Part shown: one piece after another, positions 9,315 through 18,977 of the stretch
Position numbering within the stretch: the first letter of the stretch is position 1
Layout of the letters: each line of letters starts with the position of its first letter
NCBI GenBank assembly: GCA_024277935.1
Contig: JAJRUF010000008.1
Coordinates: 1 to 64,000, forward strand
Source: Gammaproteobacteria bacterium
GTDB lineage: Bacteria > Pseudomonadota > Gammaproteobacteria > Methylococcales > Methylomonadaceae
DNA: 64,000 bases
Direction: 5' to 3'
Notes under the pieces: model-generated
What the model saw: only the letters and a program-made list of their open reading frames with translations
Told to the model about the DNA's origin: nothing
Database searches by the model: none
Translations under genes and position numbers: made by a program

Positions 9315-9371
9315 AAAATTTTAGTCTTAAGCTGTATTGTAATAGTCATGTATTCTACTTTTAATAGATAA

Positions 9372-11141
9372 TTATAGCGTGATTAAAGCTTCACCAACGG
9401 TAACGGTATCGCCCTCTTTTACATTAAGCAGGCTAACAGTTCCCGCTATTTTTGAGCGAACCTCGGTTTCCATTTTCATAGCTTCCATAATTAAAACAAT
9501 ATCACCTGATAAAACTTGAGAACCTGGCGAAACATTCATTTTTAAGATAATACCTGCCATAGGTGATTCAACTATTTCACCATGACTATGAACCGGTGCT
9601 ACCTGGGTATTACTTGTTTGATGTACGCTAATATTTGAGCCTCCAGGCCCAACTGCTACATTAAAGTTTCTTCCATCTACATTTACAGAGTAGGTTTCAG
9701 TGGGGGTACTTTCTACCGAGGCTTTTGTAGCGGTAAATGCTTCAGGGTCTGGTGCAGCTTCAAAAGCACTAGGATTGTTGCGATTGACAATAAACTTCCA
9801 GCCAACTTGAGCAAAAAGGCCATTAATTAAAGCATCTTCTTCAATATTTTCAGCCAGTTTTACCCCTTCGACCTTTGCTTTTTCTTTGACTTCAGCAATC
9901 AGTTTGTGCATTTCTGCTTCAATCAGGTCGGCTGGGCGACAAGTGATAGCCTCTTCACCATCGAGTACACGGGCTTGTAAATCTTTATTTACAGTAGCAG
10001 GTGCCGCACCATATTCACCTTTTAATACGCCCGCTGTTTCTTTGGTAATTGTTTTGTAACGCTCACCTGCAATAACGTTGAGTACAGCTTGAGTTCCAAC
10101 AATTTGTGAAGTTGGAGTTACTAAAGGAATAAAGCCCAAATCTTCACGGACTCTAGGAATCTCTTTTAATACTTCATCAAATTTATCAGCCGCTCCTTGT
10201 TCTTTAAGTTGGCTCTCCATGTTGGTTAACATGCCGCCAGGAACTTGAGAGATTAGGATTCGACTATCAACACCCTTTAAGCTACCTTCGTACTCTGCGT
10301 ATTTTTTCCGAATATCTCTAAAATAATGCGCAATGTCTTCAAGTTTAATGAGGTCTAAACCTGTTTCCCTCTCTTGACCTTCTAGACTTGCAACAATGGT
10401 TTCTGTAGGGCTATGGCCATAAGTCATGCTTAAGGAAGAAATAGCGGTATCAACATTATCAATGCCTGCTTCAGCTGCTTTAATAATGGTTGGAACACTT
10501 AGGCCTGTAGTAGCATGGCAATGTAGGTGTACTGGAATATCAGTTGCTTGCTTTAGTTTTGTTACCAATTCAAAAGCGTCATAAGGTTTTAATAAGCCGG
10601 CCATATCTTTGATGCATATAGAATGGGCTCCCATATCTTCAATCTGTTTTCCTTGAATGACCCATTTATCTATAGTATGAAAAGGGCTGGTAGTGTAAGA
10701 AATTGTACCCTGAGCATGTGCATCAGTATTAAGAACAGCTTTAACCGCCTGTTCAATATTACGCATATCATTCATCGCATCAAAAATGCGGAATACATCC
10801 ATACCATTTATAGCGCATCGCTCAACAAACTTATCAACTACATCGTCTGCATAGTGACGATAGCCTAAAATATTTTGGCCACGAAATAACATTTGTTGTG
10901 GCGTATTGGGCATCGCTGCTTTTAACAAACGCAATCTTTCCCAGGGGTCTTCACCTAGGTATCTAATACAAGCATCAAATGTTGCACCACCCCATGATTC
11001 AATAGACCAATAACCTATTTGATCTAATTTTTCACAAATGGGAAGCATATCTTCGATACGCAAACGAGTTGCCAAGATTGACTGATGTGCATCTCGCAAA
11101 ACAACTTCTGTAATACCTAAAGGTTTGTTAACCTTTGCCAT
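9372..11141 (-). CDS. oadA: oxaloacetate decarboxylase alpha subunit (biotinylated)
   Basis: The soluble carboxyltransferase moves CO2 from oxaloacetate to biotin. Residues about 1-300 form the TIM-barrel carboxyltransferase domain ([17 protein letters not shown], and [11 protein letters not shown] for metal binding). A conserved carboxylase domain follows, then an Ala/Thr/Pro-rich linker and a C-terminal biotinyl domain with the biotinylation site EAMKME. The 589 residues match the family. AGGAGA precedes the ATG. A pyruvate carboxylase subunit B could look similar, but the adjacent oadB and oadG support the sodium-pump decarboxylase. Confidence 0.95.
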   Translation of the reverse strand: MAKVNKPLGITEVVLRDAHQSILATRLRIEDMLPICEKLDQIGYWSIESWGGATFDACIRYLGEDPWERLRLLKAAMPNTPQQMLFRGQNILGYRHYADDVVDKFVERCAINGMDVFRIFDAMNDMRNIEQAVKAVLNTDAHAQGTISYTTSPFHTIDKWVIQGKQIEDMGAHSICIKDMAGLLKPYDAFELVTKLKQATDIPVHLHCHATTGLSVPTIIKAAEAGIDNVDTAISSLSMTYGHSPTETIVASLEGQERETGLDLIKLEDIAHYFRDIRKKYAEYEGSLKGVDSRILISQVPGGMLTNMESQLKEQGAADKFDEVLKEIPRVREDLGFIPLVTPTSQIVGTQAVLNVIAGERYKTITKETAGVLKGEYGAAPATVNKDLQARVLDGEEAITCRPADLIEAEMHKLIAEVKEKAKVEGVKLAENIEEDALINGLFAQVGWKFIVNRNNPSAFEAAPDPEAFTATKASVESTPTETYSVNVDGRNFNVAVGPGGSNISVHQTSNTQVAPVHSHGEIVESPMAGIILKMNVSPGSQVLSGDIVLIMEAMKMETEVRSKIAGTVSLLNVKEGDTVTVGEALITL

Positions 11142-11222
11142 ATTTTATCTCCTGTGACTTTTTTGGGTCAGTTTTATTAAAGCCTACTTTGTGGGCTGGC
11201 TTTAAGTTTCCTATAAAATAAA

Positions 11223-11462
11223 TTATTTATGTTTGTTACGGTATTTATGTACCGCTGCACTAATGGCAGCAATAGTGCCGACATCAGTGTGGCTAGTCAA
11301 AGCCGATGTTGGAACTGTTGCTGTGATAGGCTCTTCTGGAAAGAAGCGTTGAATTATTGCTGTCATAATATTTATCATTACAATGAGTAAAGCTAAAAAG
11401 GCGAAAACTATTCCCATCCCTATAAACATTAGCTCTATACCAGCAGTCATCATTTCGGTCAT
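11223..11462 (-). CDS. oadG: oxaloacetate decarboxylase gamma subunit
   Basis: The 79-residue protein has one N-terminal transmembrane helix (IELMFIGMGIVFAFLALLIV, about residues 8-28) and a short cytoplasmic tail, like OadG. OadG assembles the alpha and beta subunits, and its tail helps bind zinc; the tail here ends in HKYRNKHK. It is first in the minus-strand order oadG-oadA-oadB, 81 bp ahead of oadA. Confidence 0.88.
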   Translation of the reverse strand: MTEMMTAGIELMFIGMGIVFAFLALLIVMINIMTAIIQRFFPEEPITATVPTSALTSHTDVGTIAAISAAVHKYRNKHK

Positions 11463-11586
11463 GATTATTCTCTATTTAGAAACAAATATTTTCGGATTAT
11501 AACATATTTTTTATGACAGTTTTTCTGAGAGGGATCTTTGTGTCACAGAGCTGTTAGTATGAATAAACCTTTATAGGCGTTAAAGT

Positions 11587-11717
11587 TAAGGAATGTGTAC
11601 GGAATAACTTCCCGAAATTATAACGTAGGGTTTTTGTTTCAGGTGGAGTGAGAGCATTTCACTTGGAGCAAAAAGACAAGTTAGAAATCGGTAAGTTGTT
11701 TCGTGTACGTTCCTAAG
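11587..11717. repeat. family C inverted-repeat element (about 131 bp)
   Basis: The left arm TAAGGAATGTGTACGGAATA and the right arm, whose reverse complement begins CTTAGGAACGTACACGAAAC, are imperfect inverted copies about 80 bp apart. The interior contains GTAGGGTTTTTGTTTC and AGCAAAAAGACAAG. Similar interior pieces occur in the element at 18680-18845. It lies in the divergent gap between oadG and msrB (11463-11753). Confidence 0.6.
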
Positions 11718-11753
11718 TGTAGAATGAATTTTATATAAAATTTGGAAACCATA

Positions 11754-12143
11754 ATGGACAAGCAAAAAACAGAACAACAATGGCGAGAAATGCTTTCTGC
11801 TGAACAATTTGAAGTTTGTAGAAATAAGGGAACCGAACCTCCTTTTACTGGGAAATATACTGATTGTAAAAAGGTGGGTGTCTATATATGTGCCTGTTGT
11901 GGAAAAAGTTTGTTTGATTCTGACACTAAATTTAACTCAGGTTCTGGCTGGCCAAGTTTTTGGAATATTATTGATGCTAATAATATTAAACAAATTTCTG
12001 ACAATAGCCTAGGAATGAAACGAGTAGAAGTAATATGTAAATCGTGTGGTGCGCATTTGGGACATGTGTTTGAGGATGGGCCCCAACCAACAGGCTTACG
12101 TTATTGTATTAATTCAGTTTCTTTGGAGCTACAAGAAAAATGA
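11754..12143 (+). CDS. msrB: peptide-methionine (R)-S-oxide reductase
   Basis: MsrB reduces the R epimer of methionine sulfoxide in proteins. The protein has two CxxC zinc sites (CACCGKS and CKSCGAH), the motif SGSGWPSFW, and the catalytic cysteine in RYCINSVSL near the C-terminus. The reading frame could begin at a TTG at 11742, but ATG at 11754 follows a GGAAA purine stretch at suitable distance and gives the usual N-terminus (129 residues). The stop overlaps the aminopeptidase start by 4 bp, so the two are coupled. Confidence 0.95.
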   Translation: MDKQKTEQQWREMLSAEQFEVCRNKGTEPPFTGKYTDCKKVGVYICACCGKSLFDSDTKFNSGSGWPSFWNIIDANNIKQISDNSLGMKRVEVICKSCGAHLGHVFEDGPQPTGLRYCINSVSLELQEK

Positions 12144-13447
12144 GTACAGCACGCCAACAAGTTGAAGCATTACTAGATTTTATTGATAAAAGTCCAAGTG
12201 CTTTTCATGCAGTAAAAAATATAAAAAAAAAATTAATTTTATTTGGTTTTAAAGAACTTAAGGAGACTGATAAATGGTGTTTTAAACCGGCTGGGCGATA
12301 TTTTGTCGTGAGAGATGATTCATCAATCATTTTTTTTGTTCTGGGAAGTAAGCCGTTAGCAGAAACAGGATATAGAATATTAGGTGCACATACAGATTCC
12401 CCAAGCTTAAAAATAAAGCCAAATGCGCTTATACATTCAGATGGCTTGCTTAGATTGGGGGTGGAAATTTATGGGGGGCCCATCCTTGCAACATTTACAG
12501 ATAGAGATTTAAGTCTCGCCGGTAGAGTAAGTTATAAGAAAGTTGATGGCAGTATTACCAGTCAATTGGTTAAATTTGACCAAGCCTTATTACGCTTGCC
12601 TAATTTAGCTATTCATATGAATAGGATGGTAAATGAAGAGGGCTTAAAGTTAGATAAACAAAATGAACTGGCCTTGATTTTATCGGAGTCTGTTGCAGAG
12701 CAATTGTCGTCTAAGTCTTTAGATAAGTTACTAGCAACTGCTTTGCACATAGAGGTTGATAGTATTTTAGCTTGGGAATTGAATGTGTACGATACTCAAA
12801 AAGGTAGTTTTTGGGGGGATAGGCAACAATTTTATGCAGATAGCCAGTTGGATAATTTAGCCTCCTGCCATGCAGGCTTACAAGCGATGTTAAATGAAGC
12901 GACTTTAGTTGCCGATAATACTCTAGTCGGTGCTTTTTTTGACCATGAAGAGATAGGCAGTGAAAGTACCAAAGGAGCTAATGGCTGTTTTTTACCTGAT
13001 GTTTTACAGCGGATTGCTTTTGCATTAGAGGTTGATAAAGAAGACTACCGGCGAGCATTAGCACAAAGTTTTATGATCAGTGCGGATATGGCACATGCTT
13101 ATCAGCCTAACTTTCCTTTAGCTTATGAGCCTGAACATAAAGTAACGGTTAATAAAGGGCCGGTTATTAAAGTCAATGCTAACCATAGATATAGTACTGA
13201 AAGTATTTCGGCAGCAAAATTTATTCACTGGTGTGAGGAGAGTGAGGTACCTTATCAAACCTATTCACACCGAACAGATATTCCTTGCGGAAGCACCATT
13301 GGCCCAATAAGCTCAGCAAAGTTAGGTATTAGATCAATTGATGTAGGAAACCCAATGTGGGCAATGCATAGTATAAGAGAAAGTGCGGGAGTTGAGGATC
13401 ATCATTATATGATAAAGGTAATTAATACTTTTTTCTCGGCAGAGTAG
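12140..13447 (+). CDS. apeB: M18 family aminopeptidase
   Basis: This is a cytosolic dinuclear-zinc aminopeptidase of family M18 (aspartyl aminopeptidase-like), 435 residues long as in bacterial ApeB. Metal-site motifs [13 protein letters not shown] (about residue 85), [21 protein letters not shown] and a C-terminal [19 protein letters not shown] are all present. It removes N-terminal acidic residues from peptides. It is coupled to msrB, overlapping it by 4 bp, and ends the pair. Confidence 0.93.
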   Translation: MSTARQQVEALLDFIDKSPSAFHAVKNIKKKLILFGFKELKETDKWCFKPAGRYFVVRDDSSIIFFVLGSKPLAETGYRILGAHTDSPSLKIKPNALIHSDGLLRLGVEIYGGPILATFTDRDLSLAGRVSYKKVDGSITSQLVKFDQALLRLPNLAIHMNRMVNEEGLKLDKQNELALILSESVAEQLSSKSLDKLLATALHIEVDSILAWELNVYDTQKGSFWGDRQQFYADSQLDNLASCHAGLQAMLNEATLVADNTLVGAFFDHEEIGSESTKGANGCFLPDVLQRIAFALEVDKEDYRRALAQSFMISADMAHAYQPNFPLAYEPEHKVTVNKGPVIKVNANHRYSTESISAAKFIHWCEESEVPYQTYSHRTDIPCGSTIGPISSAKLGIRSIDVGNPMWAMHSIRESAGVEDHHYMIKVINTFFSAE

Positions 13448-13785
13448 AATTGCTGAAACTTTAATCTATACTTGGTTTATTGTTTCAGAATGATGTTAAA
13501 GTAAAGAATAAACGCTAGAGTAACGGTTTATTAAGGTTGCTCTATTTCGCATTATAAAGAAGTTAAATAACTATAAAGAAAACGGATGGTACCAAGCTAT
13601 TTGATCAAAATGGCTCTGTGCTTTCCTTGCCCTCTGTGGTGAATGAGCTAAATTTTTACATACTCGTAAGTGTTTTTCTATTTTTTATGCACCGATAAAT
13701 ATACCCTTTGGAAAAGTAATGAAATTAATTGGTAATAGGCAGTTTATAAAGATTTGTTTGGTTTTTGTAAGGTAAAAAAATTTTA
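13448..13785. other. 338-bp gap without a recognisable gene
   Basis: No ORF with protein-like features was found between apeB and yfiR. The stretch near 13612-13650 (CTCTGTGCTTTCCTTGCCCT) resembles the CTGTG-type repeat found in the restriction island at 39.7 kb, but only loosely. A promoter for the yfiR cluster must lie here; I could not pick one with confidence. Confidence 0.4.
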
Positions 13786-14313
13786 ATGAGGCTATTCATT
13801 TTTATCTTAAGTTCTTTATTTTTTAGTCAGTCAATTGCTGGAGAGAATAGTATTGAATATAAAATTAAAGCAGGCTATCTTTATAATTTTACTAAATTTA
13901 TTACCTGGCCTGAAAATAAATTAGAAACATTTAATTTATGTATTCTAGGCAAAGATCCCTTTGGAACTATTTTAAACCCTATCGAAAAAAGATTGGTCAA
14001 GGGAAAGCCCATTCGGCTTATTCGAATTCAAAAAATATCTGAAGCTAGGCTCTGTCATATTATCTATACAGCAGAGCCTTCACAGGCTGGTATATTAATA
14101 TCAGGTGCTTTAACCATTGACTCTTTTCCTCTCAAATTAACCGTCGGAGAATCAAAGCAATTTACCTATCAAGGAGGGATGATTTCATTTTTTAAGCGAG
14201 AGGGGAAAATACGTTTACATATTAACTTACAGAGACTTAGAGAAAGTGGCTTAGAAGTGAGTGCAAAACTTTTAGAAGTGGCAGATGTTTATGTAGGAGG
14301 TGAGCATGATTAA
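13786..14313 (+). CDS. yfiR: YfiR family periplasmic protein (DUF4154)
   Basis: The 175-residue protein has a signal peptide (residues 1-18, ending at SIAG) and the YfiR fold signature: EYKIKAGYLYNFTKFITWP, then LCILGKDPFG, and a C-terminal FFKREGKIRLHINLQRL and SAKLLEVADV. In Pseudomonas, YfiR is a periplasmic repressor that binds and holds down the inner-membrane diguanylate cyclase YfiN. The next gene encodes an inner-membrane GGDEF/EAL protein and overlaps it by 8 bp, so it is the likely partner. No yfiB (OmpA-like lipoprotein) is present; TonB receptors take that position. Confidence 0.9.
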   Translation: MRLFIFILSSLFFSQSIAGENSIEYKIKAGYLYNFTKFITWPENKLETFNLCILGKDPFGTILNPIEKRLVKGKPIRLIRIQKISEARLCHIIYTAEPSQAGILISGALTIDSFPLKLTVGESKQFTYQGGMISFFKREGKIRLHINLQRLRESGLEVSAKLLEVADVYVGGEHD

Positions 14314-16681
14314 ACCTTTGCAAAACCTTCCCATTCAAAAGAAACTGTTATCAATTCTACTTTTTTCCAGTATCTCTAGTTTAGTGATTGCAGCCTTTTT
14401 ATTACTCATCTTTGAAGCCTCAGATTTTAAGAAAAATGCACAAGATGAATTATCTACAATGGCACAGTTAATTGCAAATCGCAGTACGGCTGCTTTATCT
14501 TTTGATGACCAAAAATTAGCCAAAGAAAATTTATCTCCTTTAGAGAAAGTAACAACCGTTGAATCAGCTTGTATTTATAACAGCCAAGGAAAGATATTTA
14601 GTGATTTTAAGGCACCAAGTTACCAAGGTAAGCTTTGTCCTTTGCAATATATTGGACAACAGACTTATTTTGACCACACAAAATTACACATTTATAAATT
14701 AGTCGAGTTAGAGTCTGAGACGCTAGGTATAGTCTATATCCAGGCTGATATTGAAAAAAAATTCTTACGCAAAATACAATCTATCACTTTGCTTTTTGTT
14801 GGGCTGTTTGTCGCAACTGTTGTTACTTTTTTATTAACAACACCTTTATTGCTTGTTATTACTCGTCCTCTCAATAAACTATTAGCGACTGTACACAAAA
14901 TCACACATAAGCAAGATTTTTCATTGCGCGCTTTAAAGCAGGGGGATGATGAAGTAGGTGAATTAGTCGATGCTTTTAATGCGATGGTTGAGACGGTAGA
15001 GCAGAAAAATACAGAGCTAACGGTTGCTAAAAATCATTATCGAGCTCTTTATGATGATAATCCAACGATGATTTTTCATTTGAGTATAGATGGCATGATT
15101 GTTTCAGTGAATAGTTTTGGTGCTAAACAGTTGGACTTAAGTAGTGAAGAGCTACAAGGTCGATCAATTTATGACTTTGTACACCCAGAAGATCAATTAC
15201 TTGCAAAAATGCTGTTTGATTTGTGTTTAGCATCACCGCATAAAATATATAAACAAGAACTTAGACAGGTTTGTCGTGATGGCAGGGTGATTTGGGTTAG
15301 AGAAACAGCGCGTATTATCAATAATGAAAACCAGCAAATTGATTTTTTACTGGTTTGTGAAGATGTGACAGAAACCAAGCTGTTAGCAGAAAAAATTGTC
15401 TACCAGGCGAGTCATGATGCATTAACTGATTTGGTTAACAGAGTTGAGTTTGATGGGCTTGTTCAACAATCAGTGCAACAGGCGCATACCAATAGAACAC
15501 ATCATGCGCTTTGCTATTTAGATTTGGATCAGTTTAAGGTTGTTAATGATACCAGTGGTCATATGGCAGGAGATGAACTATTAAGACAATTAGGTGATGT
15601 TTTAAAGAAACAAATCAGAAAAGAAGATACTTTGGCGCGTTTAGGAGGCGATGAGTTTGGTATTTTGATGAATAACTGCTCATTGGACGAAGCTTGTCAT
15701 GCCTGTGAAAAGCTCAGGAATATAATTAGAGACTTTCAATTTGCCTGGGAAAGTAGAAGTTTTTCTGTTGGTGTCAGTATTGGTATTTCATCGATTAACT
15801 CTAGTACTGGTAATGCAGGTGATGCTTTAAAAGAGGCCGATGCAGCTTGTTATGCAGCAAAAGAAAAAGGCCGGAATCGGGTGCATGTTTTTAGACCTGA
15901 TGATGAGGAGCTGGCTTTACGGCAAGGTGAAATGCAATGGGTAGAAAAAATTCAACATGGACTTGATGAAAACCGCTTTGTTTTATATGCTCAACTTATT
16001 GTTCCTATTGCAGAGCATAGCCAAGAAGGTTTGCATTTTGAAACCTTGGTTCGATTTTTAGATGAACAGGGGAATATTATTCCACCTGGTGCTTTTTTGC
16101 CTGCAGCTGAACGTTATAATTTAGCAACTCATTTGGATAAGTGGGTTATTTCGCACTTATTTGAGTGGTTAGCAAGCCATCAGGACTGTCTGGATAAACT
16201 GGAACTGTGTTCTATCAACTTGTCAGGGCTGTCACTATCTGATGAAAGCATGCTGAGCTTTATAAATAATATGTTTAAACAACATGCTATTCCAACCGAA
16301 AAAATTTGTTTTGAGATTACAGAAACAGCGGCAATTTCCAGTTTAAATAGCGCGACAAAATTTATTCAGCAATTAAGAAAAAAGGGTTGTTCTTTTTCCT
16401 TGGATGATTTTGGTAGCGGCCTTTCTTCATTTGCGTATTTAAAAAATTTACCCGTTGATTATTTAAAAATTGATGGTTTGTTTGTGAAAGATATTCTTGA
16501 GGATAAAGTTGATTTAGCAATGGTTAGATCAATTAATGAAGTAGGCCATGTTATGGGTAAAAAGACCATTGCAGAATTTGTTGAGAATAAGGAGGTTTTT
16601 AATCTACTTAATAAATTAGGTGTGGATTATGCTCAAGGTTATGGCATAGCAAAGCCGATGCCTCTAGATGAATTGTTATGA
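14306..16681 (+). CDS. membrane GGDEF/EAL c-di-GMP enzyme with HAMP and PAS domains
   Basis: This inner-membrane sensor could make or break down c-di-GMP. Two transmembrane helices (about 15-40 and 158-183) flank a periplasmic CHASE8-like domain as in YfiN. A HAMP domain (about 185-240), PAS (about 245-365), GGDEF (signature GGDEF near residue 446, with an RKED inhibitory site upstream) and EAL (about 555-790) follow. The EAL motif reads ETLVR, and later catalytic blocks (NLSG, FEITET, LDDFGSG, YLKID, AEFVEN, QGYG) are intact, so both activities look possible. A GTG at 14300 could extend it by two residues, but ATG 14306 is well placed after AGGAGG. It overlaps yfiR by 8 bp and the next receptor gene by 4 bp. 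Confidence 0.93.
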   Translation: MIKPLQNLPIQKKLLSILLFSSISSLVIAAFLLLIFEASDFKKNAQDELSTMAQLIANRSTAALSFDDQKLAKENLSPLEKVTTVESACIYNSQGKIFSDFKAPSYQGKLCPLQYIGQQTYFDHTKLHIYKLVELESETLGIVYIQADIEKKFLRKIQSITLLFVGLFVATVVTFLLTTPLLLVITRPLNKLLATVHKITHKQDFSLRALKQGDDEVGELVDAFNAMVETVEQKNTELTVAKNHYRALYDDNPTMIFHLSIDGMIVSVNSFGAKQLDLSSEELQGRSIYDFVHPEDQLLAKMLFDLCLASPHKIYKQELRQVCRDGRVIWVRETARIINNENQQIDFLLVCEDVTETKLLAEKIVYQASHDALTDLVNRVEFDGLVQQSVQQAHTNRTHHALCYLDLDQFKVVNDTSGHMAGDELLRQLGDVLKKQIRKEDTLARLGGDEFGILMNNCSLDEACHACEKLRNIIRDFQFAWESRSFSVGVSIGISSINSSTGNAGDALKEADAACYAAKEKGRNRVHVFRPDDEELALRQGEMQWVEKIQHGLDENRFVLYAQLIVPIAEHSQEGLHFETLVRFLDEQGNIIPPGAFLPAAERYNLATHLDKWVISHLFEWLASHQDCLDKLELCSINLSGLSLSDESMLSFINNMFKQHAIPTEKICFEITETAAISSLNSATKFIQQLRKKGCSFSLDDFGSGLSSFAYLKNLPVDYLKIDGLFVKDILEDKVDLAMVRSINEVGHVMGKKTIAEFVENKEVFNLLNKLGVDYAQGYGIAKPMPLDELL

Positions 16682-18669
16682 GTCATATTGTAAATAGCAA
16701 AAATGGGTGTGGCTTTTTTCAGGTAATGATTACTTTATGCTTATTTGGTTTTGCTTTCGATTTAAGAAGTGAAACACTAGCGAATACTTTTTTTGATATG
16801 AGCCTGGAAGAACTGGCTGATATTGAAATTACCTCCGTCGCTAAAAAGCCACAAAAGAAAAGTTTTGCGGCATCATCGGTTTTTGTTGTAAGTCAGCAAG
16901 ATATTAAACGATCAGGCGTTACTACAATTCCAGATGCTTTACGCATGGTGCCTGGCGTTCAGGTTGCTAAACTTGATTCAAATAAATGGGCCATTTCTAT
17001 TCGTGGTTTTAATGATATTTTTACCAATAAATTATTAATTCTAGTGGATGGGCGGACGGTATATTCTCCTTTTTTTGGTGGGGCCCGTTGGGATACTATT
17101 GATACTATTCTACAAGATATAGAACGTATTGAGGTTGTCAGAGGCCCTGGGGGGACTTTATGGGGAGCAAATGCAGTTAATGGTGTCATAAATATTATTA
17201 CCAAAAAGGCAAAAGACAGTGCAGGGTTGTTGCTTAGTGCTCTTGCAGGAAATAAAGAAAAAGGGCAGTTAAGTATCAGATATGGAGGGGACATTAATAA
17301 AAATACACAGTATCGAATCTATGCCAAAGGGTTTGAAAAAGATAGGGCTGAAAATGGAGCCGATGATTGGCGTATGGGGAGGGCTGGGTTTAGGGTAGAT
17401 AGCGAACCTAGTCAACAAGATAAGGTAACGATACAAACAGGAATTTATGCAGGTGAAGAGGGGGAGAGAGCTATATCAAACGTGACTACTCCACCTTTTG
17501 GTACATTTGCAAGTAAGGCAGAAGTTTTTGGTAGTCATGTCTTATTGCGTTGGGACAGGAACCTTGAAGACGGTGCCAATTTAACACTTCAAGCCTATTA
17601 TGATCGTGCTGAAAGAAAACACTTTTATGTGAGTGATAAGCGCGATACGGTTGATATAGATTTTCAGCATCGTTTATATCGTTTTTGGAAACAAGAGTTT
17701 GTTTGGGGTGCTGGGTTTCGGTATATAGGAGATAAAGCCTTAGCAGGAACATTAATGTCATTATCCTCAGAAAAGCGATCTGATCAAATATATAGTGGAT
17801 TTATCCAGGACGAAATTAGCTTAATTGATGAGCAGTTAATTTTAACGCTTGGATCTAAAGTTGAACATAATAGTTATACTGGATTTGAATATCAGCCGAG
17901 TGCTCGCTTGCTTTGGAAGCCGTATGATAAGCATAGTCTATGGGGGGCTGTTTCTCGAGCCGTTAGAGTGCCTAGTAGAGTGGAGCAAGATGCTTTTTTA
18001 CAGCGCAGACAAATAGTTCCTGGAGTGGTTTTAGCTATACAGGGTAATAGAAAGATGAAAGCTGAAAAATTGATAGCTTATGAGCTGGGCTACCGTTTTT
18101 TAGAAAAACAATTCAGTTTTGATCTTAGTGTTTTTTATAATAAGTATGATAATTTGCGTTCGGTTGAGAAATCATCAACGACCTTACCCGGTTTTTTTCC
18201 TTTAATTTTGGGAAATAAATTATATGGTGAAACCTACGGGATAGAATTATCCACTAGTTGGGCGGTAAATAAAAACTGGCGTTTACAAGGTGGGTATTCT
18301 TTTATTCAAATGCAGCTGCATAAAGAGGTATTAAGTACTGATACTACTGAAGAAGCAGATGAAGGTGACACGCCCCATCACCAGTTTAACCTTAGGTCAT
18401 TATGGCAAATGACAGAACAATGGAAACTGGATACAGCAGTACGCTATGTGGGCAGGGTAAAAGAAGCTAGTTTATCCAGAAAAGGTGCTGTTGTTCCCTA
18501 TGTAACAATAGATTTACGGCTAGCATGGCAAGCCCGCAAGGAGTTGGAATTATCAGTTGTTGGTCAAAATTTATTGGGTAAGCATAGGGAGTTTCGTGGG
18601 TCAACTGTGGATACACAGGCGACAGATGTTGAACCTAGCGTGTATGTTAAAGTGGATTGGCATATTTAA
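16678..18669 (+). CDS. TonB-dependent receptor (first)
   Basis: This outer-membrane beta-barrel receptor has 663 residues. A leader region is followed by SLEELADIEITSVAKK, then a plug domain with SIRGFNDIFTNKLLILVDGR, RIEVVRGPGGTLWGANAVNG and INIITKKAK, and a barrel built of alternating hydrophobic strands. The ligand cannot be told. The start overlaps the GGDEF/EAL gene by 4 bp, so receptor, c-di-GMP enzyme and YfiR are one translational unit. This layout suggests receptor occupancy or envelope state feeding into c-di-GMP; that is inference. Confidence 0.93.
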   Translation: MSHIVNSKNGCGFFQVMITLCLFGFAFDLRSETLANTFFDMSLEELADIEITSVAKKPQKKSFAASSVFVVSQQDIKRSGVTTIPDALRMVPGVQVAKLDSNKWAISIRGFNDIFTNKLLILVDGRTVYSPFFGGARWDTIDTILQDIERIEVVRGPGGTLWGANAVNGVINIITKKAKDSAGLLLSALAGNKEKGQLSIRYGGDINKNTQYRIYAKGFEKDRAENGADDWRMGRAGFRVDSEPSQQDKVTIQTGIYAGEEGERAISNVTTPPFGTFASKAEVFGSHVLLRWDRNLEDGANLTLQAYYDRAERKHFYVSDKRDTVDIDFQHRLYRFWKQEFVWGAGFRYIGDKALAGTLMSLSSEKRSDQIYSGFIQDEISLIDEQLILTLGSKVEHNSYTGFEYQPSARLLWKPYDKHSLWGAVSRAVRVPSRVEQDAFLQRRQIVPGVVLAIQGNRKMKAEKLIAYELGYRFLEKQFSFDLSVFYNKYDNLRSVEKSSTTLPGFFPLILGNKLYGETYGIELSTSWAVNKNWRLQGGYSFIQMQLHKEVLSTDTTEEADEGDTPHHQFNLRSLWQMTEQWKLDTAVRYVGRVKEASLSRKGAVVPYVTIDLRLAWQARKELELSVVGQNLLGKHREFRGSTVDTQATDVEPSVYVKVDWHI

Positions 18670-18679
18670 TGTGGGAGAG

Positions 18680-18845
18680 CTAAGGCAATTCGCAACAAAT
18701 AACCCCACCCACCTTGCTGGTCTTTTTGTCCCTGCTCAAACAATCTCAATCGTTACGTAGCCAGCTATGCGCCTCTTGAGATAATTTGAGCAGAAACAAA
18801 AACCCTGCGTAACATGGGTAGGTTATTTGTTGCGCGTTATCTAAG
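18680..18845. repeat. inverted-repeat element between the two receptor genes
   Basis: Arms CGCAACAAATAACC (18691-18704) and GGTTATTTGTTGCG (18821-18834) are exact inverted copies, and similarity continues on both sides for roughly 30 bp. A second nested inverted repeat lies inside (TTTTTGTCCCTGCTCAAA against TTTGAGCAGAAACAAAAA). The interior shares GGGTTTTTGTTTC with the element at 11587-11717. It fills most of the 308-bp gap before the second receptor. Confidence 0.65.
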
Positions 18846-18977
18846 GGACTAAAAACATAGAGTAGCATTTCGAGTTGTTGGTTAAGAACAGCAGAGAATG
18901 GGAGCGTGTTTTAAAAGCTCTCGTTATATTTTTGTAATGAGTCGGGTAAGATTTATGGAAATTTTAACAGAGAAATT

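Noticed and set aside
9372-11141. Assignment as pyruvate carboxylase subunit B
   Set aside because: The flanking beta and gamma subunit genes fit only the sodium-pumping decarboxylase complex.
18557-18760. 67-codon frame at the end of the first TonB receptor
   Set aside because: It overlaps the barrel end in another phase and runs into the inverted-repeat element.
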